Shown here one piece after another: positions 7,150-13,645 of a stretch of DNA of 21,185 nucleotides (positions are counted from its first letter, which is position 1; every line of letters begins with the position of its first letter). The DNA comes from CAG-390 sp045546615 (GTDB taxonomy: Bacteria; Bacillota; Clostridia; Oscillospirales; CAG-272): positions 1-21,185 of the forward strand of contig JAZQDD010000058.1 in the NCBI GenBank assembly GCA_045546615.1. The letters are read 5' to 3'. The position numbers were made by a program, and so were the translations under genes. The notes beneath the pieces were generated by a model. The model searched no databases and was not told the origin of the DNA. It saw only the letters and a list, made by a program, of their open reading frames with translations.

Positions 7150-8097
7150 ATGGATATTTTTATAACCGCAATCATTATACTGTCAACTGTAATTTTACTC
7201 GCCCTCGCCGTGGCGTTGGTGTGTTATCTTTTGGTGTTTTATATCTCCCCACGCGGACGCAAAAACAAAAAGGAAGAATATGAGATCCCGCAAGGGCCGA
7301 TCTACGAGCCGTTCCGCGATGCAATGATATCGTGGATAAAAGAAGGACGCGCTCTTCCCCACCGCGAGATATCCATAACTTCCTTTGACGGACTTCGCCT
7401 TTACGGAAGATATTACCATTTCTTTGACGGCGCTCCCATCGAGCTTATACTGCACGGCTACAGGGGCAGTGCGGAGCGCGATCTGTCGGGCGCGATATCC
7501 CGTTGCCGTCAGGTCGGCACTAATGTCATAATAGTCGATCAGCGCTGCGGCGGAAAAAGCGAGGGGCGCACGTCCACCTTTGGCATCAGAGAAAGCCGCG
7601 ACTGCCGCGCGTGGATAGATTACATAATTACCGAAATCGACCCAAATGCAAAAATAATAATAGGCGGCGTTTCAATGGGCGCATCCACGGTCATGATATG
7701 CGCAGGCGAGGAACTACCCGCAAACGTCGTGGGGATCCTTGCCGACTGCGGCTACACCTCGGCAAAGGCTATAATCAAAAAAGTTATGCGAGATATCAAG
7801 GTTCCGCCTGCGCTTCTCTACCCCTTCGTGCGGCTTGGCGCGATAATTTTCGGCGGCTTTGATCCCGAGGCGACCTCCCCCGTCGAGCAGCTCAAAAAAA
7901 GCCGTCTGCCCATTATATTTTTCCACGGTGAGGACGACGCCTTCGTTCCGTGCGATATGAGCCGCGAAAACTTCGAAGCCTGCGCGTCCGAAAAGAAAAA
8001 ACTCGTCACCATAAAGGGAGCGGGCCACGGGCTTGCGTTCCCCGTTGATCCCGAAAAATATATCGCCGCAGTGCGCGAGTTTTTTGGCAAAGCATAA
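7150..8097 (+). CDS. Membrane-anchored alpha/beta hydrolase
   Basis: The ATG at 7150 is preceded by AAGGAAGG five bases upstream, giving 315 residues; an earlier GTG in frame lies within the promoter. Residues 3-31 are one long transmembrane helix followed by basic residues (RGRKNKK). The remainder is an alpha/beta hydrolase: the oxyanion segment LHGYRG (101-106), nucleophile elbow GVSMG (173-177, Ser175), acid HGEDDAFVP (Asp263) and AGHG (His293). The closest recognisable group is the YqkD-type serine hydrolases of Bacilli and Clostridia, whose substrates are mostly unknown. It is monocistronic, with its own promoter and terminator. I infer a membrane-associated esterase or peptidase-like hydrolase; the substrate is not inferable. 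Confidence 0.9.
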   Translation: MDIFITAIIILSTVILLALAVALVCYLLVFYISPRGRKNKKEEYEIPQGPIYEPFRDAMISWIKEGRALPHREISITSFDGLRLYGRYYHFFDGAPIELILHGYRGSAERDLSGAISRCRQVGTNVIIVDQRCGGKSEGRTSTFGIRESRDCRAWIDYIITEIDPNAKIIIGGVSMGASTVMICAGEELPANVVGILADCGYTSAKAIIKKVMRDIKVPPALLYPFVRLGAIIFGGFDPEATSPVEQLKKSRLPIIFFHGEDDAFVPCDMSRENFEACASEKKKLVTIKGAGHGLAFPVDPEKYIAAVREFFGKA

Positions 8098-8127
8098 AAC
8101 CGCAAAGCAAGCAGTAAAAACGAAATC

Positions 8128-8155
8128 AGCCGCCACGACTTTTGTGGTGGCTTTT
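8128..8155 (+). terminator. Terminator after the alpha/beta hydrolase gene
   Basis: GCCGCCAC (8129-8136) pairs with GTGGTGGC (8144-8151) with one G-U wobble, followed by CTTTT. Confidence 0.75.
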
Positions 8156-8170
8156 GATATACCAAAGGAA

Positions 8171-8191
8171 AGCCCCGCGCGAGGCGGGGCT
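8171..8191 (-). terminator. Terminator after the XRE regulator gene
   Basis: AGCCCCGC / GCGGGGCT is a perfect 8-bp stem with a 5-nt loop, followed on the minus strand by TTTCCTTT. It lies 10 nt beyond the stop of the regulator gene and is convergent with the hydrolase terminator. Confidence 0.7.
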
Positions 8192-8200
8192 GAAAGTCAA

Positions 8201-9019
8201 TCATCCTATGAGAAATTGCGAAACGGTATAATTCTTTTTATTGAGGATATACATTGCTGTTAACACCATGTACGCAGCAATACCGCAATGACCACAGATC
8301 AAGTATCCTCTGTCCTCTGAACGATTGTCCGCAACAAATTCAATAATTCGATTTTCGGTGAATAAAAGCAAAAGCTCATTTAAACGGGATATTTCAATAT
8401 TGGCTTTTTCGATGAGTGTTTGTTTTGATGTTGGAACATCACAGCGTAGAGCAAAAATCAGTTTTTGTCCGTCCTCACTGCAAAGTGCCTGCATTACTTC
8501 TATCGTGTTTGCGTCGAAGGGAGAAAGCTGATTGATAAGTGATGATTTAATAACACAAGCCACACCGCTGTTATCCCAAATTTTTGTTCCATATGAACCT
8601 ATAATTCTAAGATTTCCTTGATTCTTACTTTCTTCTTGTTTTTCTCTGTTGCCAACCTCAGCAAAATAGATGCCCTTCCACATTTCCCAAAGCTCCTCTC
8701 CAAGCTCTTGACGGAGATTACGATTATAGCGGTCATGGTTTGCCATTGACCAAACGAATTCTGTCGCAAGTTGCTCGATTTTACTTGATACGGCATCAAG
8801 ATCACCGCTTTCTTCCGTTTCAAGAAGAATGTCTGCCGAGATCTTGTAAACGTCACTTATGGCTTTCAGATTGAAGCAATCGGGCAAACAATCTCCCGCC
8901 TCCCATTTTGAAATAGCCTGCGCGGAAACGCCTATTTTTTCCGCGACCTCCTCCTGCGTCATACCGAGCTTTTTTCTATGATTGCGAAGCTTTTCGCCAA
9001 ATATTTTTTGATCTAACAT
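8201..9019 (-). CDS. XRE-family (Cro/CI-type HTH) transcriptional regulator
   Basis: A TTG at 9034 is in frame, but it belongs to the ribosome binding site. The ATG at 9019 has GGAGG eight bases upstream and gives 272 residues. Residues about 7-62 form an HTH_3 domain: FGEKLRNHRKKLGMTQEEVA, then IGVSAQAISKWEAGDCLPD and the helix LKAISDVYKISADILL. The long C-terminal part (about 75-272) is not a standard TPR. It includes a helical region, an SYGTKIWDNSGVACVI segment and a terminal CGHCG-containing helix (YLICGHCG near 248) that recalls a small metal or redox site. The gene is single, AT-richer than the neighbouring operon, and a palindrome sits at its promoter, so autoregulation is likely. The target genes are unknown. 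Confidence 0.88.
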   Translation of the reverse strand: MLDQKIFGEKLRNHRKKLGMTQEEVAEKIGVSAQAISKWEAGDCLPDCFNLKAISDVYKISADILLETEESGDLDAVSSKIEQLATEFVWSMANHDRYNRNLRQELGEELWEMWKGIYFAEVGNREKQEESKNQGNLRIIGSYGTKIWDNSGVACVIKSSLINQLSPFDANTIEVMQALCSEDGQKLIFALRCDVPTSKQTLIEKANIEISRLNELLLLFTENRIIEFVADNRSEDRGYLICGHCGIAAYMVLTAMYILNKKNYTVSQFLIG

Positions 9020-9043
9020 AATTCTATCCTCCAAGATTTTTGT

Positions 9044-9053
9044 GATAGCTATC
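9044..9053. promoter_or_regulatory. Possible XRE autoregulatory operator
   Basis: GATAGCTATC is a perfect 10-bp palindrome just downstream of the -10, near the expected start site of the XRE gene. Position and symmetry suit binding by the dimeric HTH protein encoded here. Confidence 0.4.
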
Positions 9054-9063
9054 TTGTAATCTC

Positions 9064-9092
9064 ATTATATCACGGCAAAACACAACTTACAA
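9064..9092 (-). promoter_or_regulatory. Promoter of the XRE regulator gene
   Basis: On the minus strand TTGTAA (9087-9092), 17-bp spacer, TATAAT (9064-9069). Confidence 0.7.
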
Positions 9093-9230
9093 TAGTAAAC
9101 ACATTGAGTTTTATCACCTAAACTCTACCGAGGGTTGAATTTTCGCTTCCTTTAGCGTCATTCCGAAGTCGTGGCGCAACTATTTTGTTAGCGCAAATGC
9201 TTTAAAAGTGGCGGGGACAGCGCACCCCTT

Positions 9231-9307
9231 GCGTCATTCCGAAGTCGCGGAGCGTTGTTCCGCGCCGCGACGAGCGAATCTCGCCGTTTTTCCGCAGAAA
9301 AACGGCG
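9231..9307 (+). repeat. Double-hairpin element, copy 1
   Basis: A 13-nt box (9231-9243) is followed by hairpin 1 (9244-9271: 11-bp stem with one A-G mismatch, loop TTGTTC), linker GAGCGAATCT (9272-9281) and hairpin 2 (9282-9307: CGCCGTTTTT / AAAAACGGCG, loop CCGCAG). Copy 2 at 9777-9853 on the other strand has the same lengths, identical linker and hairpin-2 loop, but different stems. Confidence 0.8.
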
Positions 9308-9350
9308 CCCTATGTTAGCACCGAACTGATTTGTTAAGGAATAGCACCCC

Positions 9351-9556
9351 AAAATACGGATGCGCACTATCAAAAGGCGCTTGCTATATATGCCTCCCTC
9401 CGAGAGGGAGGGGGACCACGAAGTGGTGGAAGGAGCCTGCGTCTTGATATGGCAAGCACTTGTTCCATTATGCTCGCACTCTCCTTCCGTCACGGGCAAG
9501 CCGTGCCACCTCCCTCAGCAGGGAGGCAAAATGCGAGTGCGAACATTTAGCACACA
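9351..9556. repeat. Palindromic intergenic repeat, tandem unit 1
   Basis: The unit contains hairpins CCTCCCTC/GAGGGAGG, ACCAC/GTGGT and CACGG/CCGTG. GCCTCCCT near its left and AGGGAGGC near its right can close the whole structure. Its flanks align with unit 2: AAAATACGGATGCGC with AAACACGGCTACGC on the left, and GAGGCAAA...GCGAACATTTAGCA with GAGGCAAA...GCGAACATTCAGCA on the right. Confidence 0.7.
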
Positions 9557-9722
9557 AAAAACACGGCTACGCAGTATTAAAAAGCGGTTGCACATAGAGG
9601 CTCCCTTAGGGAGAGCTGGCGCGTTAGCAACTGAGAGGGGGCGCGTAAGCCCTCTCCGTCACGCTCCGCGTGACACCTCTCCCAAAGGGCGAGGCAAATT
9701 GTAGGCGCGAACATTCAGCATA
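9557..9722. repeat. Palindromic intergenic repeat, tandem unit 2
   Basis: Diverged tandem copy of the preceding unit, about 40 bp shorter. It keeps the order of hairpins: the CTCCC-TTA-GGGAG region, then GTCACGC/GCGTGAC in place of CACGG/CCGTG, and ends with the same GAGGCAAA and GCGAACATT motifs. Confidence 0.65.
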
Positions 9723-9776
9723 GCCATAGCACACGGCGAGAATCCGAAAGGGGAAAAGTCGGGTTCTAACATCAAG

Positions 9777-9853
9777 CGCAAAAATTCTGCGGAATTTTTG
9801 CGAGATTCGCTCGGCTCAGCACGGAACAGCGTGCTGAGCCTTCGGAACGACGC
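9777..9853 (-). repeat. Double-hairpin element, copy 2
   Basis: Read on the minus strand: box GCGTCGTTCCGAA (9841-9853), hairpin 1 (9813-9840: GGCTCAGCACG / CGTGCTGAGCC, loop CTGTTC), linker GAGCGAATCT (9803-9812), hairpin 2 (9777-9802: CGCAAAAATT / AATTTTTGCG, loop CCGCAG). Box, stem, loop and linker lengths equal those of copy 1 exactly. Confidence 0.8.
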
Positions 9854-9994
9854 TAAAGGTTGCGCCGTTCTCGCTCTCTTTGAAGCGACTTCGGAATGAC
9901 GCAACGAGTGCGCTATCCCCGCTCTCTTTAAAAAACTTCGAAATGATGTTGGAGAGTGTGCTTTTGAGAGAACGCGAGACAGTGTAAATTCGCT

Positions 9995-10033
9995 CACAAA
10001 AACAACACCACCAAGCCTTTCCTCGGTGGTGTT
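9995..10033 (-). terminator. Terminator of the small-protein operon
   Basis: AACACCACC (10004-10012) pairs perfectly with GGTGGTGTT (10025-10033). On the minus strand the hairpin is followed by GTTTTTG. Confidence 0.8.
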
Positions 10034-10046
10034 AATACGAAGAATT

Positions 10047-10427
10047 TTATAGTACCAATATCAACAAAAGCGCAATGATAAGTTCATTGTCCCGATGTGA
10101 TGAGTCCGAAAAAAGCAGGAATATCACGCCGAGTAGCAAAAGCTCCTCAAGCCCGAAATCGCCGCCAAACAATCCGTCAAGACCTTTGAGCTTTGGCGGC
10201 TTGGAGCAGATCGGGAGCGTATCTATCTGCGCCTCGTCACAATTTAGGCATTCATCGCACTCGCCGCAATTTTCGTCCTTGCCCTTATCCTTTTTCTGCT
10301 CATTTTCCTCTCTTATTCCCGCCAAGGCAGGCGGATCGGGAAAAGGCATAAAGGCGTTTCCTCTGTAATCACGCGGAAGCTCTACTTCGCCGTGATGCGT
10401 ATTCCTTCTGTTAGGTCTTGAATACAT
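10047..10427 (-). CDS. Small protein with CxxCxxCxxC motif and hydrophobic C-terminus, third gene of the operon
   Basis: Unrecognised. A longer ORF begins at 10505, but it lies within the upstream gene. The ATG at 10427 follows AGGAGGG at a short spacing, giving 126 residues. The N-terminal half is polar and proline-rich with no secondary-structure signal. Then comes a Lys/Glu linker and four cysteines at strict three-residue spacing (C54, C57, C60, C63) plus C74, suggesting a metal or iron-sulfur site. The C-terminal 35 residues are two hydrophobic stretches (94-106 and 115-126) split by SDSSHRDNE, which may insert in a membrane. It begins 8 nt after the preceding stop and ends at a strong terminator. 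No function can be assigned. Confidence 0.7.
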   Translation of the reverse strand: MYSRPNRRNTHHGEVELPRDYRGNAFMPFPDPPALAGIREENEQKKDKGKDENCGECDECLNCDEAQIDTLPICSKPPKLKGLDGLFGGDFGLEELLLLGVIFLLFSDSSHRDNELIIALLLILVL

Positions 10428-10435
10428 TTGCCCTC

Positions 10436-10798
10436 CTATTTCCCGAATCCCGAAAATCCGCCTGCGATCTTTGATATTCCTATCATGTAGTCGATGGTGC
10501 GACATCTATGCTCGTTGCAATAAGGCTTTAGCGCAGAAAGAAGAGCTGTGCGTCGCGCGGCATCGCCGCCGCCCCCTACGCTCCCGAGCATGGACATAAG
10601 CTGACCTACGGGAAGAGATGCCGTAGGTTCGGCAGGCGCATTCTCCGCCGCCCTTTCAGGCGGCGCGCCGCTCGGCTCTGCCCCTACTGCCGTAGCGATC
10701 TGCGATATAAGCTCGGGGTTTGCCAACAGCTTTGACACCATACTGCCAAGATCCGGCGCACCGCCCCCCGAGATATCTCCATTCATCTTCTCGCTCAT
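10436..10798 (-). CDS. Small helical protein of unknown function, second gene of the operon
   Basis: Unrecognised 120-residue protein. A helix near residues 17-40 (LGSMVSKLLANPELISQIAT) is followed by a low-complexity Ala/Pro/Glu linker (about 41-62), a short LPVGQLMSMLGS segment and a C-terminal helical region (residues about 80-112) with C93 and C98 (LKPYC..HRC). The end is Gly/Phe-rich. The start at 10798 lies one base from the stop of the preceding gene and has only a weak ribosome binding site, so coupling is likely; a second ATG at 10786 is possible. The LLANPE-type helix and the cysteine pair recall small conserved clostridial proteins of unknown role, but I cannot name a family. Confidence 0.7.
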   Translation of the reverse strand: MSEKMNGDISGGGAPDLGSMVSKLLANPELISQIATAVGAEPSGAPPERAAENAPAEPTASLPVGQLMSMLGSVGGGGDAARRTALLSALKPYCNEHRCRTIDYMIGISKIAGGFSGFGK

Positions 10799-10799
10799 T

Positions 10800-11036
10800 T
10801 TATCTGCCGTTTCGTTTACTTGCTCTCTGTGCCGCCTCTATTTGCGCCGAAATTGCGGCAAGCTGGGAATCGCTGATATTTCTTATAGCGTTACGCACAC
10901 TTGACATATCGCTCATATTGATATTTAATCCCGATAGATCTATCCCATGCTCCCCCGCTATCCTTCCCATTATGAATTTAAGCTGTCCGTCATTAAGTGT
11001 AAGCAATTTCTCAAGTGTTGCCTTATCAATTTGCAT
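10800..11036 (-). CDS. Small helical protein of unknown function, first gene of the operon
   Basis: The ORF extends up to 11126, but only the ATG at 11036 has a good ribosome binding site (AAAGGAG, about eight bases upstream), giving 78 residues. The protein is all amphipathic helix: TLEKLLTLNDGQLKFIMGRI, then GIDLSGLNINMSD, then a second helix pair (SSVRNAIRNISDSQLAAISA) and a basic tail. No cysteines, no signal peptide. It heads the three-gene minus-strand operon and is divergent from the metallophosphoesterase gene. The function is unknown. Similar length and helical pattern to the next gene's N-terminal helix suggest that the two could interact, but that is a guess. Confidence 0.7.
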   Translation of the reverse strand: MQIDKATLEKLLTLNDGQLKFIMGRIAGEHGIDLSGLNINMSDMSSVRNAIRNISDSQLAAISAQIEAAQRASKRNGR

Positions 11037-11081
11037 GCCGAATACTCCTTTCCCACGGTCAATACGACCCGTCTCATGGGC

Positions 11082-11111
11082 AGTATATGATTTTTTTCCA
11101 CCATGTGCCAC
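11082..11111 (-). promoter_or_regulatory. Weak candidate promoter of the small-protein operon
   Basis: On the minus strand GTGGCA (11106-11111), 18-bp spacer, TATACT (11082-11087). The -35 is poor. CATATACT also fits the CATAnnnT pattern of SigE/SigK -10 sites, but no convincing matching -35 is seen. Confidence 0.3.
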
Positions 11112-11119
11112 ATAAGGTG

Positions 11120-11148
11120 TGGACAAATGACTGAAAAAGTGGTATAAT
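11120..11148 (+). promoter_or_regulatory. Promoter of the metallophosphoesterase gene
   Basis: TGGACA (11120-11125), 17-bp spacer, TATAAT (11143-11148), about 30 nt before the ATG. Confidence 0.8.
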
Positions 11149-11177
11149 ATAGAGTAAATCGGTTATTGGAGCAACAC

Positions 11178-11699
11178 ATGGACGAAACTATTCTCGTTTT
11201 TTCGGACTCACACGGTGATCCTACACTCATGCGCCAAGCGCTAAAAACAAATATTGGAGCTTCAATAATCCATCTCGGAGATGGAATTGATGACCTGTCC
11301 TTTCTCGACACGAACGGCAGACAGATCTATACCGTTTGCGGGAATTTTGAAAGCTATCTCTACCCCTCCACAACGAAAAATCATGACCTGTATGAAAAGC
11401 TCATAGAGGTCAGCGGGACACGCATACTTATGATGCACGGACATTTGCATTCCGTAAAAAGCTCCCTTGATAGCGCCATCCGCGCCGCAACGGCAGCAGA
11501 CGCCGATCTCTTGCTTTTCGGTCATACCCACACTCCCGTTGATATATATCTTCCGGAAGCCTCAAAGGTCGCTGGGATGATACTAAAAAAACCACTTCGG
11601 GTAATGAATCCCGGCACAGCGGGTCGGGGGGCGAAACTCTCATACGGAGTTCTTACGTTTAGGGACGGTGCGCTTTTGACCTCGCATTTTCAAAAATAA
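11178..11699 (+). CDS. YfcE/MJ0936-type metallophosphoesterase
   Basis: The ORF opens at a TTG (11166) that is really the ribosome binding site TTGGAG; the ATG at 11178 gives 173 residues. Motifs of the calcineurin-like phosphoesterase fold appear in order: D10-S-H12-G, G34-D35-G, G55-N56, H87-G-H89 and G115-H116-T-H118, together the ligands of a two-metal centre. Length and order match YfcE/MJ0936 phosphodiesterases, which hydrolyse phosphodiester model substrates; the natural substrate is often unclear. In many Firmicutes this gene follows rph and an ITP pyrophosphatase gene, but here it stands alone with its own promoter and terminator, divergent from the small-protein operon. Confidence 0.92.
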   Translation: MDETILVFSDSHGDPTLMRQALKTNIGASIIHLGDGIDDLSFLDTNGRQIYTVCGNFESYLYPSTTKNHDLYEKLIEVSGTRILMMHGHLHSVKSSLDSAIRAATAADADLLLFGHTHTPVDIYLPEASKVAGMILKKPLRVMNPGTAGRGAKLSYGVLTFRDGALLTSHFQK

Positions 11700-11730
11700 A
11701 AAAGGGCGCACTCGGCACCCTTTTCAAAAA
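11698..11730. terminator. Bidirectional terminator between metallophosphoesterase and spoVG
   Basis: AAAAGGGCGC and GGCACCCTTTT form a stem with one C-A mismatch and an A/T-rich run on each side. The genes on both sides converge on it. Confidence 0.75.
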
Positions 11731-11738
11731 AGGCTATA

Positions 11739-12053
11739 TTAAACGGTTGCGGGTTCTTCTGCCTCGTCAGAGTTTTCCTCAACCGCTTCGGCGGCTGCCT
11801 CAAGCGCTGCCTGATACGCCTCGATAACCGCGCTTTCAAGAGCGGCACGGAATTGAGCGTTGATGGGATGTACTATATCCCTAAAGGTCTCGTCGGGATT
11901 TTTACGGCTGGGCATAACAATAAAGAAACGATCGCGTGCGTTGATTACCTTGATGTCGTGAACAGCGAGTTGACCGTCAAAGGTCACGGAAACCACTGCT
12001 TTCATTGGTCCTTCGTCAAATAATTTTCTTACTTTGATATCGGTGATCTGCAT
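11739..12053 (-). CDS. spoVG: SpoVG family RNA/DNA-binding regulator
   Basis: The ATG at 12053 has AAGGAGG six bases upstream, giving 104 residues; the ORF continues to 12143 without a plausible start. The N-terminal 80 residues follow the SpoVG pattern closely: MQITDIKVRKL, MKAVVSVTFDGQLAVHDIKV, FFIVMPSRKNPDETFRDIVH and PINAQFRA. SpoVG is a small conserved protein, first defined by a stage V sporulation and septation defect in Bacillus, and shown in several Firmicutes to bind nucleic acid and affect expression of surface and stress genes. The C-terminal tail (about 83-104) is Ala/Glu-rich and acidic, as common in clostridial homologues. It is divergent from murC across a 190-bp intergenic region. 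Confidence 0.96.
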   Translation of the reverse strand: MQITDIKVRKLFDEGPMKAVVSVTFDGQLAVHDIKVINARDRFFIVMPSRKNPDETFRDIVHPINAQFRAALESAVIEAYQAALEAAAEAVEENSDEAEEPATV

Positions 12054-12108
12054 ACAAGTCCTCCTTGATAAAATTTTACTGTGATTTATACCGTCCTTCA
12101 CGCATACT

Positions 12109-12139
12109 ATTATATAATATATTTGTGAAGAATATTCAA
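12109..12139 (-). promoter_or_regulatory. Candidate spoVG promoter
   Basis: On the minus strand TTGAAT (12134-12139) is followed by TATAAT (12109-12114) with a 19-bp spacer, or TATATA (12111-12116) with 17 bp. I looked for the SigH-type promoter known for Bacillus spoVG and did not find a convincing match. Confidence 0.45.
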
Positions 12140-12151
12140 CCAAATTTGGTT
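12138..12151. promoter_or_regulatory. 14-bp perfect palindrome in the spoVG/murC intergenic region
   Basis: AACCAAATTTGGTT overlaps the edge of the candidate spoVG -35 and is followed by a T-run on the plus strand. It could be an operator or, less likely, a weak hairpin. Confidence 0.4.
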
Positions 12152-12197
12152 TTTTGTGTGAAAATTAACAGCTTTCTTAACAATTTAAACACTTTTT

Positions 12198-12226
12198 TTG
12201 CCTTATAATACAAATTTTGATAAAAT
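12198..12226 (+). promoter_or_regulatory. Candidate promoter of the murC operon
   Basis: TTGCCT (12198-12203), 17-bp spacer, TAAAAT (12221-12226). The leader would be only about 13 nt, just enough for the GAAAGGGA ribosome binding site. Confidence 0.5.
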
Positions 12227-12244
12227 ACGACAGAAAGGGATCCC

Positions 12245-13645
12245 ATGTCTACTCCCAACACTCATTACGGAGATAAAAACATTGCCCAAATGCTATCGGG
12301 CGTGCGAAGTATTTTTTTCGCAGGCATAGGAGGGGTAAATATGTCCTCTCTCGCCCTCATATCAAAACTGCGCGGCTTTGCTGTCGGCGGCTCTGATACG
12401 GGCATCACCGCCGTCACCGACTCACTTGAGGCTTCGGGGATAAAAGTTTTTCACACCCACGATGCCGCGAATATCCAAGGCTATGACGCTCTTGTATACA
12501 CGGTTGCCATATCCCCCAATAATCCCGAATATAAGGCGGCACAGATGGCGGGCATCCCCTGCATATCCCGAGCTGACTACCTCGGCTATGTTATGACGGG
12601 ATATAAAAACCGACTTGGCGTTTCGGGCATGCACGGAAAAAGCACCTGCACGTCCATGTGCGCATTGGCGTATATGGAAGCGGATGCAGACCCCACCGTT
12701 CTTTCAGGTGCAACACTTGATGCCATGCACGGAGCATACAAAATAGGCGGAGAGGAGTTTTTCATCTTCGAGGCTTGCGAGTATATGGACTCTTTCCTTG
12801 ACTTTAACCCCACCACCGCCATTATTCTGAATATCGAAATGGACCACGTGGACTATTTCAAGAGTATGACGCAAATAAGACGCTCCTACTCCAACTTTGC
12901 CGCCATCACGGGAAGCTCGGGAAGCTGTATCTACAACTCCGACGACGAAAACGTACGTCTTGTGATGCTATCTTATGTCGGACATCCGATAAGCTTCGCG
13001 GTAAACGATGAAAACGCCGATTACCGCGCTGTAAATATTACACTCACGCGCGGCAGACCGTCATTTGACATTGTCGCATCGGGAGAAACGCTTGCACACA
13101 TAGATCTTTCGGTATGCGGAAGCCATAATATATACAACGCTCTTGCGGCATTTGCCGCGGCGCATTCGGCAGGACTTGACCCACAAGCCATAGCACGCGG
13201 TCTCTCGCATTTCAGCGGCGCGGGCAGAAGAATGGAATATAAAGGCGCTGTGTCGGGGGCTGACGTTTACGATGATTACGGTCACCACCCCACGGAGATA
13301 AAAGCCACCCTTGACGGATTTCGACAGATGGGATATAGCAAAATGACTTGCGTTTTCCAACCCCACACGTATAGCCGAACGTCCGAGCTGTTCTCCGACT
13401 TTGTATCAGCTCTCGACGTGGCTGACGAAGTCGTGTTAGCAGAAATATATGCGGCGCGGGAGATTGACACTCTCGGTGTCAGCTCGCAAAAGCTTGCCGC
13501 CGCCATAGGCAAAAAAGCGATAAGTCTGCCAACCTTTGAGGCAATAGCGGAACATATAAACGCCAACGCCAAAAGCGGCGAACTCGTGGTCGTTATGGGC
13601 GCGGGAGATATCTACAAAGTATTCTCCCTGCTTGATCTGCAATGA
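12245..13645 (+). CDS. murC: UDP-N-acetylmuramate--L-alanine ligase (MurC)
   Basis: MurC adds L-alanine to UDP-MurNAc, the first step of stem peptide synthesis, in the cytoplasm. The 466 residues show the three Mur ligase domains: the UDP-binding loop GIGGVNMS (27-34), ATP P-loop GMHGKST (128-134), the carbamylated-residue region and NIEMDHVDYF (196-205), then HNIYNALAA (294-302), FQPHTYSR (371-378) and GAGDIYKV (452-459). DDYGHHPTEI (343-352) is the MurC-specific signature. EACEYMDSF replaces the EADESDGSF of textbook MurC, and the P-loop has S for T, both of which I associate with clostridial variants. The ATG follows GAAAGGGA. The gene overlaps the next by ATGA. Confidence 0.95.
   Translation: MSTPNTHYGDKNIAQMLSGVRSIFFAGIGGVNMSSLALISKLRGFAVGGSDTGITAVTDSLEASGIKVFHTHDAANIQGYDALVYTVAISPNNPEYKAAQMAGIPCISRADYLGYVMTGYKNRLGVSGMHGKSTCTSMCALAYMEADADPTVLSGATLDAMHGAYKIGGEEFFIFEACEYMDSFLDFNPTTAIILNIEMDHVDYFKSMTQIRRSYSNFAAITGSSGSCIYNSDDENVRLVMLSYVGHPISFAVNDENADYRAVNITLTRGRPSFDIVASGETLAHIDLSVCGSHNIYNALAAFAAAHSAGLDPQAIARGLSHFSGAGRRMEYKGAVSGADVYDDYGHHPTEIKATLDGFRQMGYSKMTCVFQPHTYSRTSELFSDFVSALDVADEVVLAEIYAAREIDTLGVSSQKLAAAIGKKAISLPTFEAIAEHINANAKSGELVVVMGAGDIYKVFSLLDLQ

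Larger units (their letters stand above)
9155..9936. repeat. Composite inverted-repeat island without genes
   Basis: This long gene-free stretch is made of nested repeats. The outer arms 9201-9248 and 9885-9932 are inverted copies, about 41 of 48 positions alike. A 13-nt box, GCGTC(A/G)TTCCGAA, occurs twice forward (9155-9167, 9231-9243) and twice reversed (9841-9853, 9890-9902). Bases 9149-9168 match 9840-9859 in inverse with one difference. Inside lie the two double-hairpin elements and two tandem 170-206-bp units, listed separately. ORFs crossing the region have no ribosome binding site and follow the repeats. No transposase is present, so if mobile it is non-autonomous. Confidence 0.75.

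Noticed and set aside
9188..9997. ORFs of about 100 residues in the repeat island
   Set aside because: They follow palindromic repeats, have no ribosome binding sites and no protein-like composition.
11082..11111. Sporulation sigma (SigE/SigK) promoter for the small-protein operon
   Set aside because: Only the CATAnnnT-like -10 fits; no matching -35 could be found, so it is not claimed.
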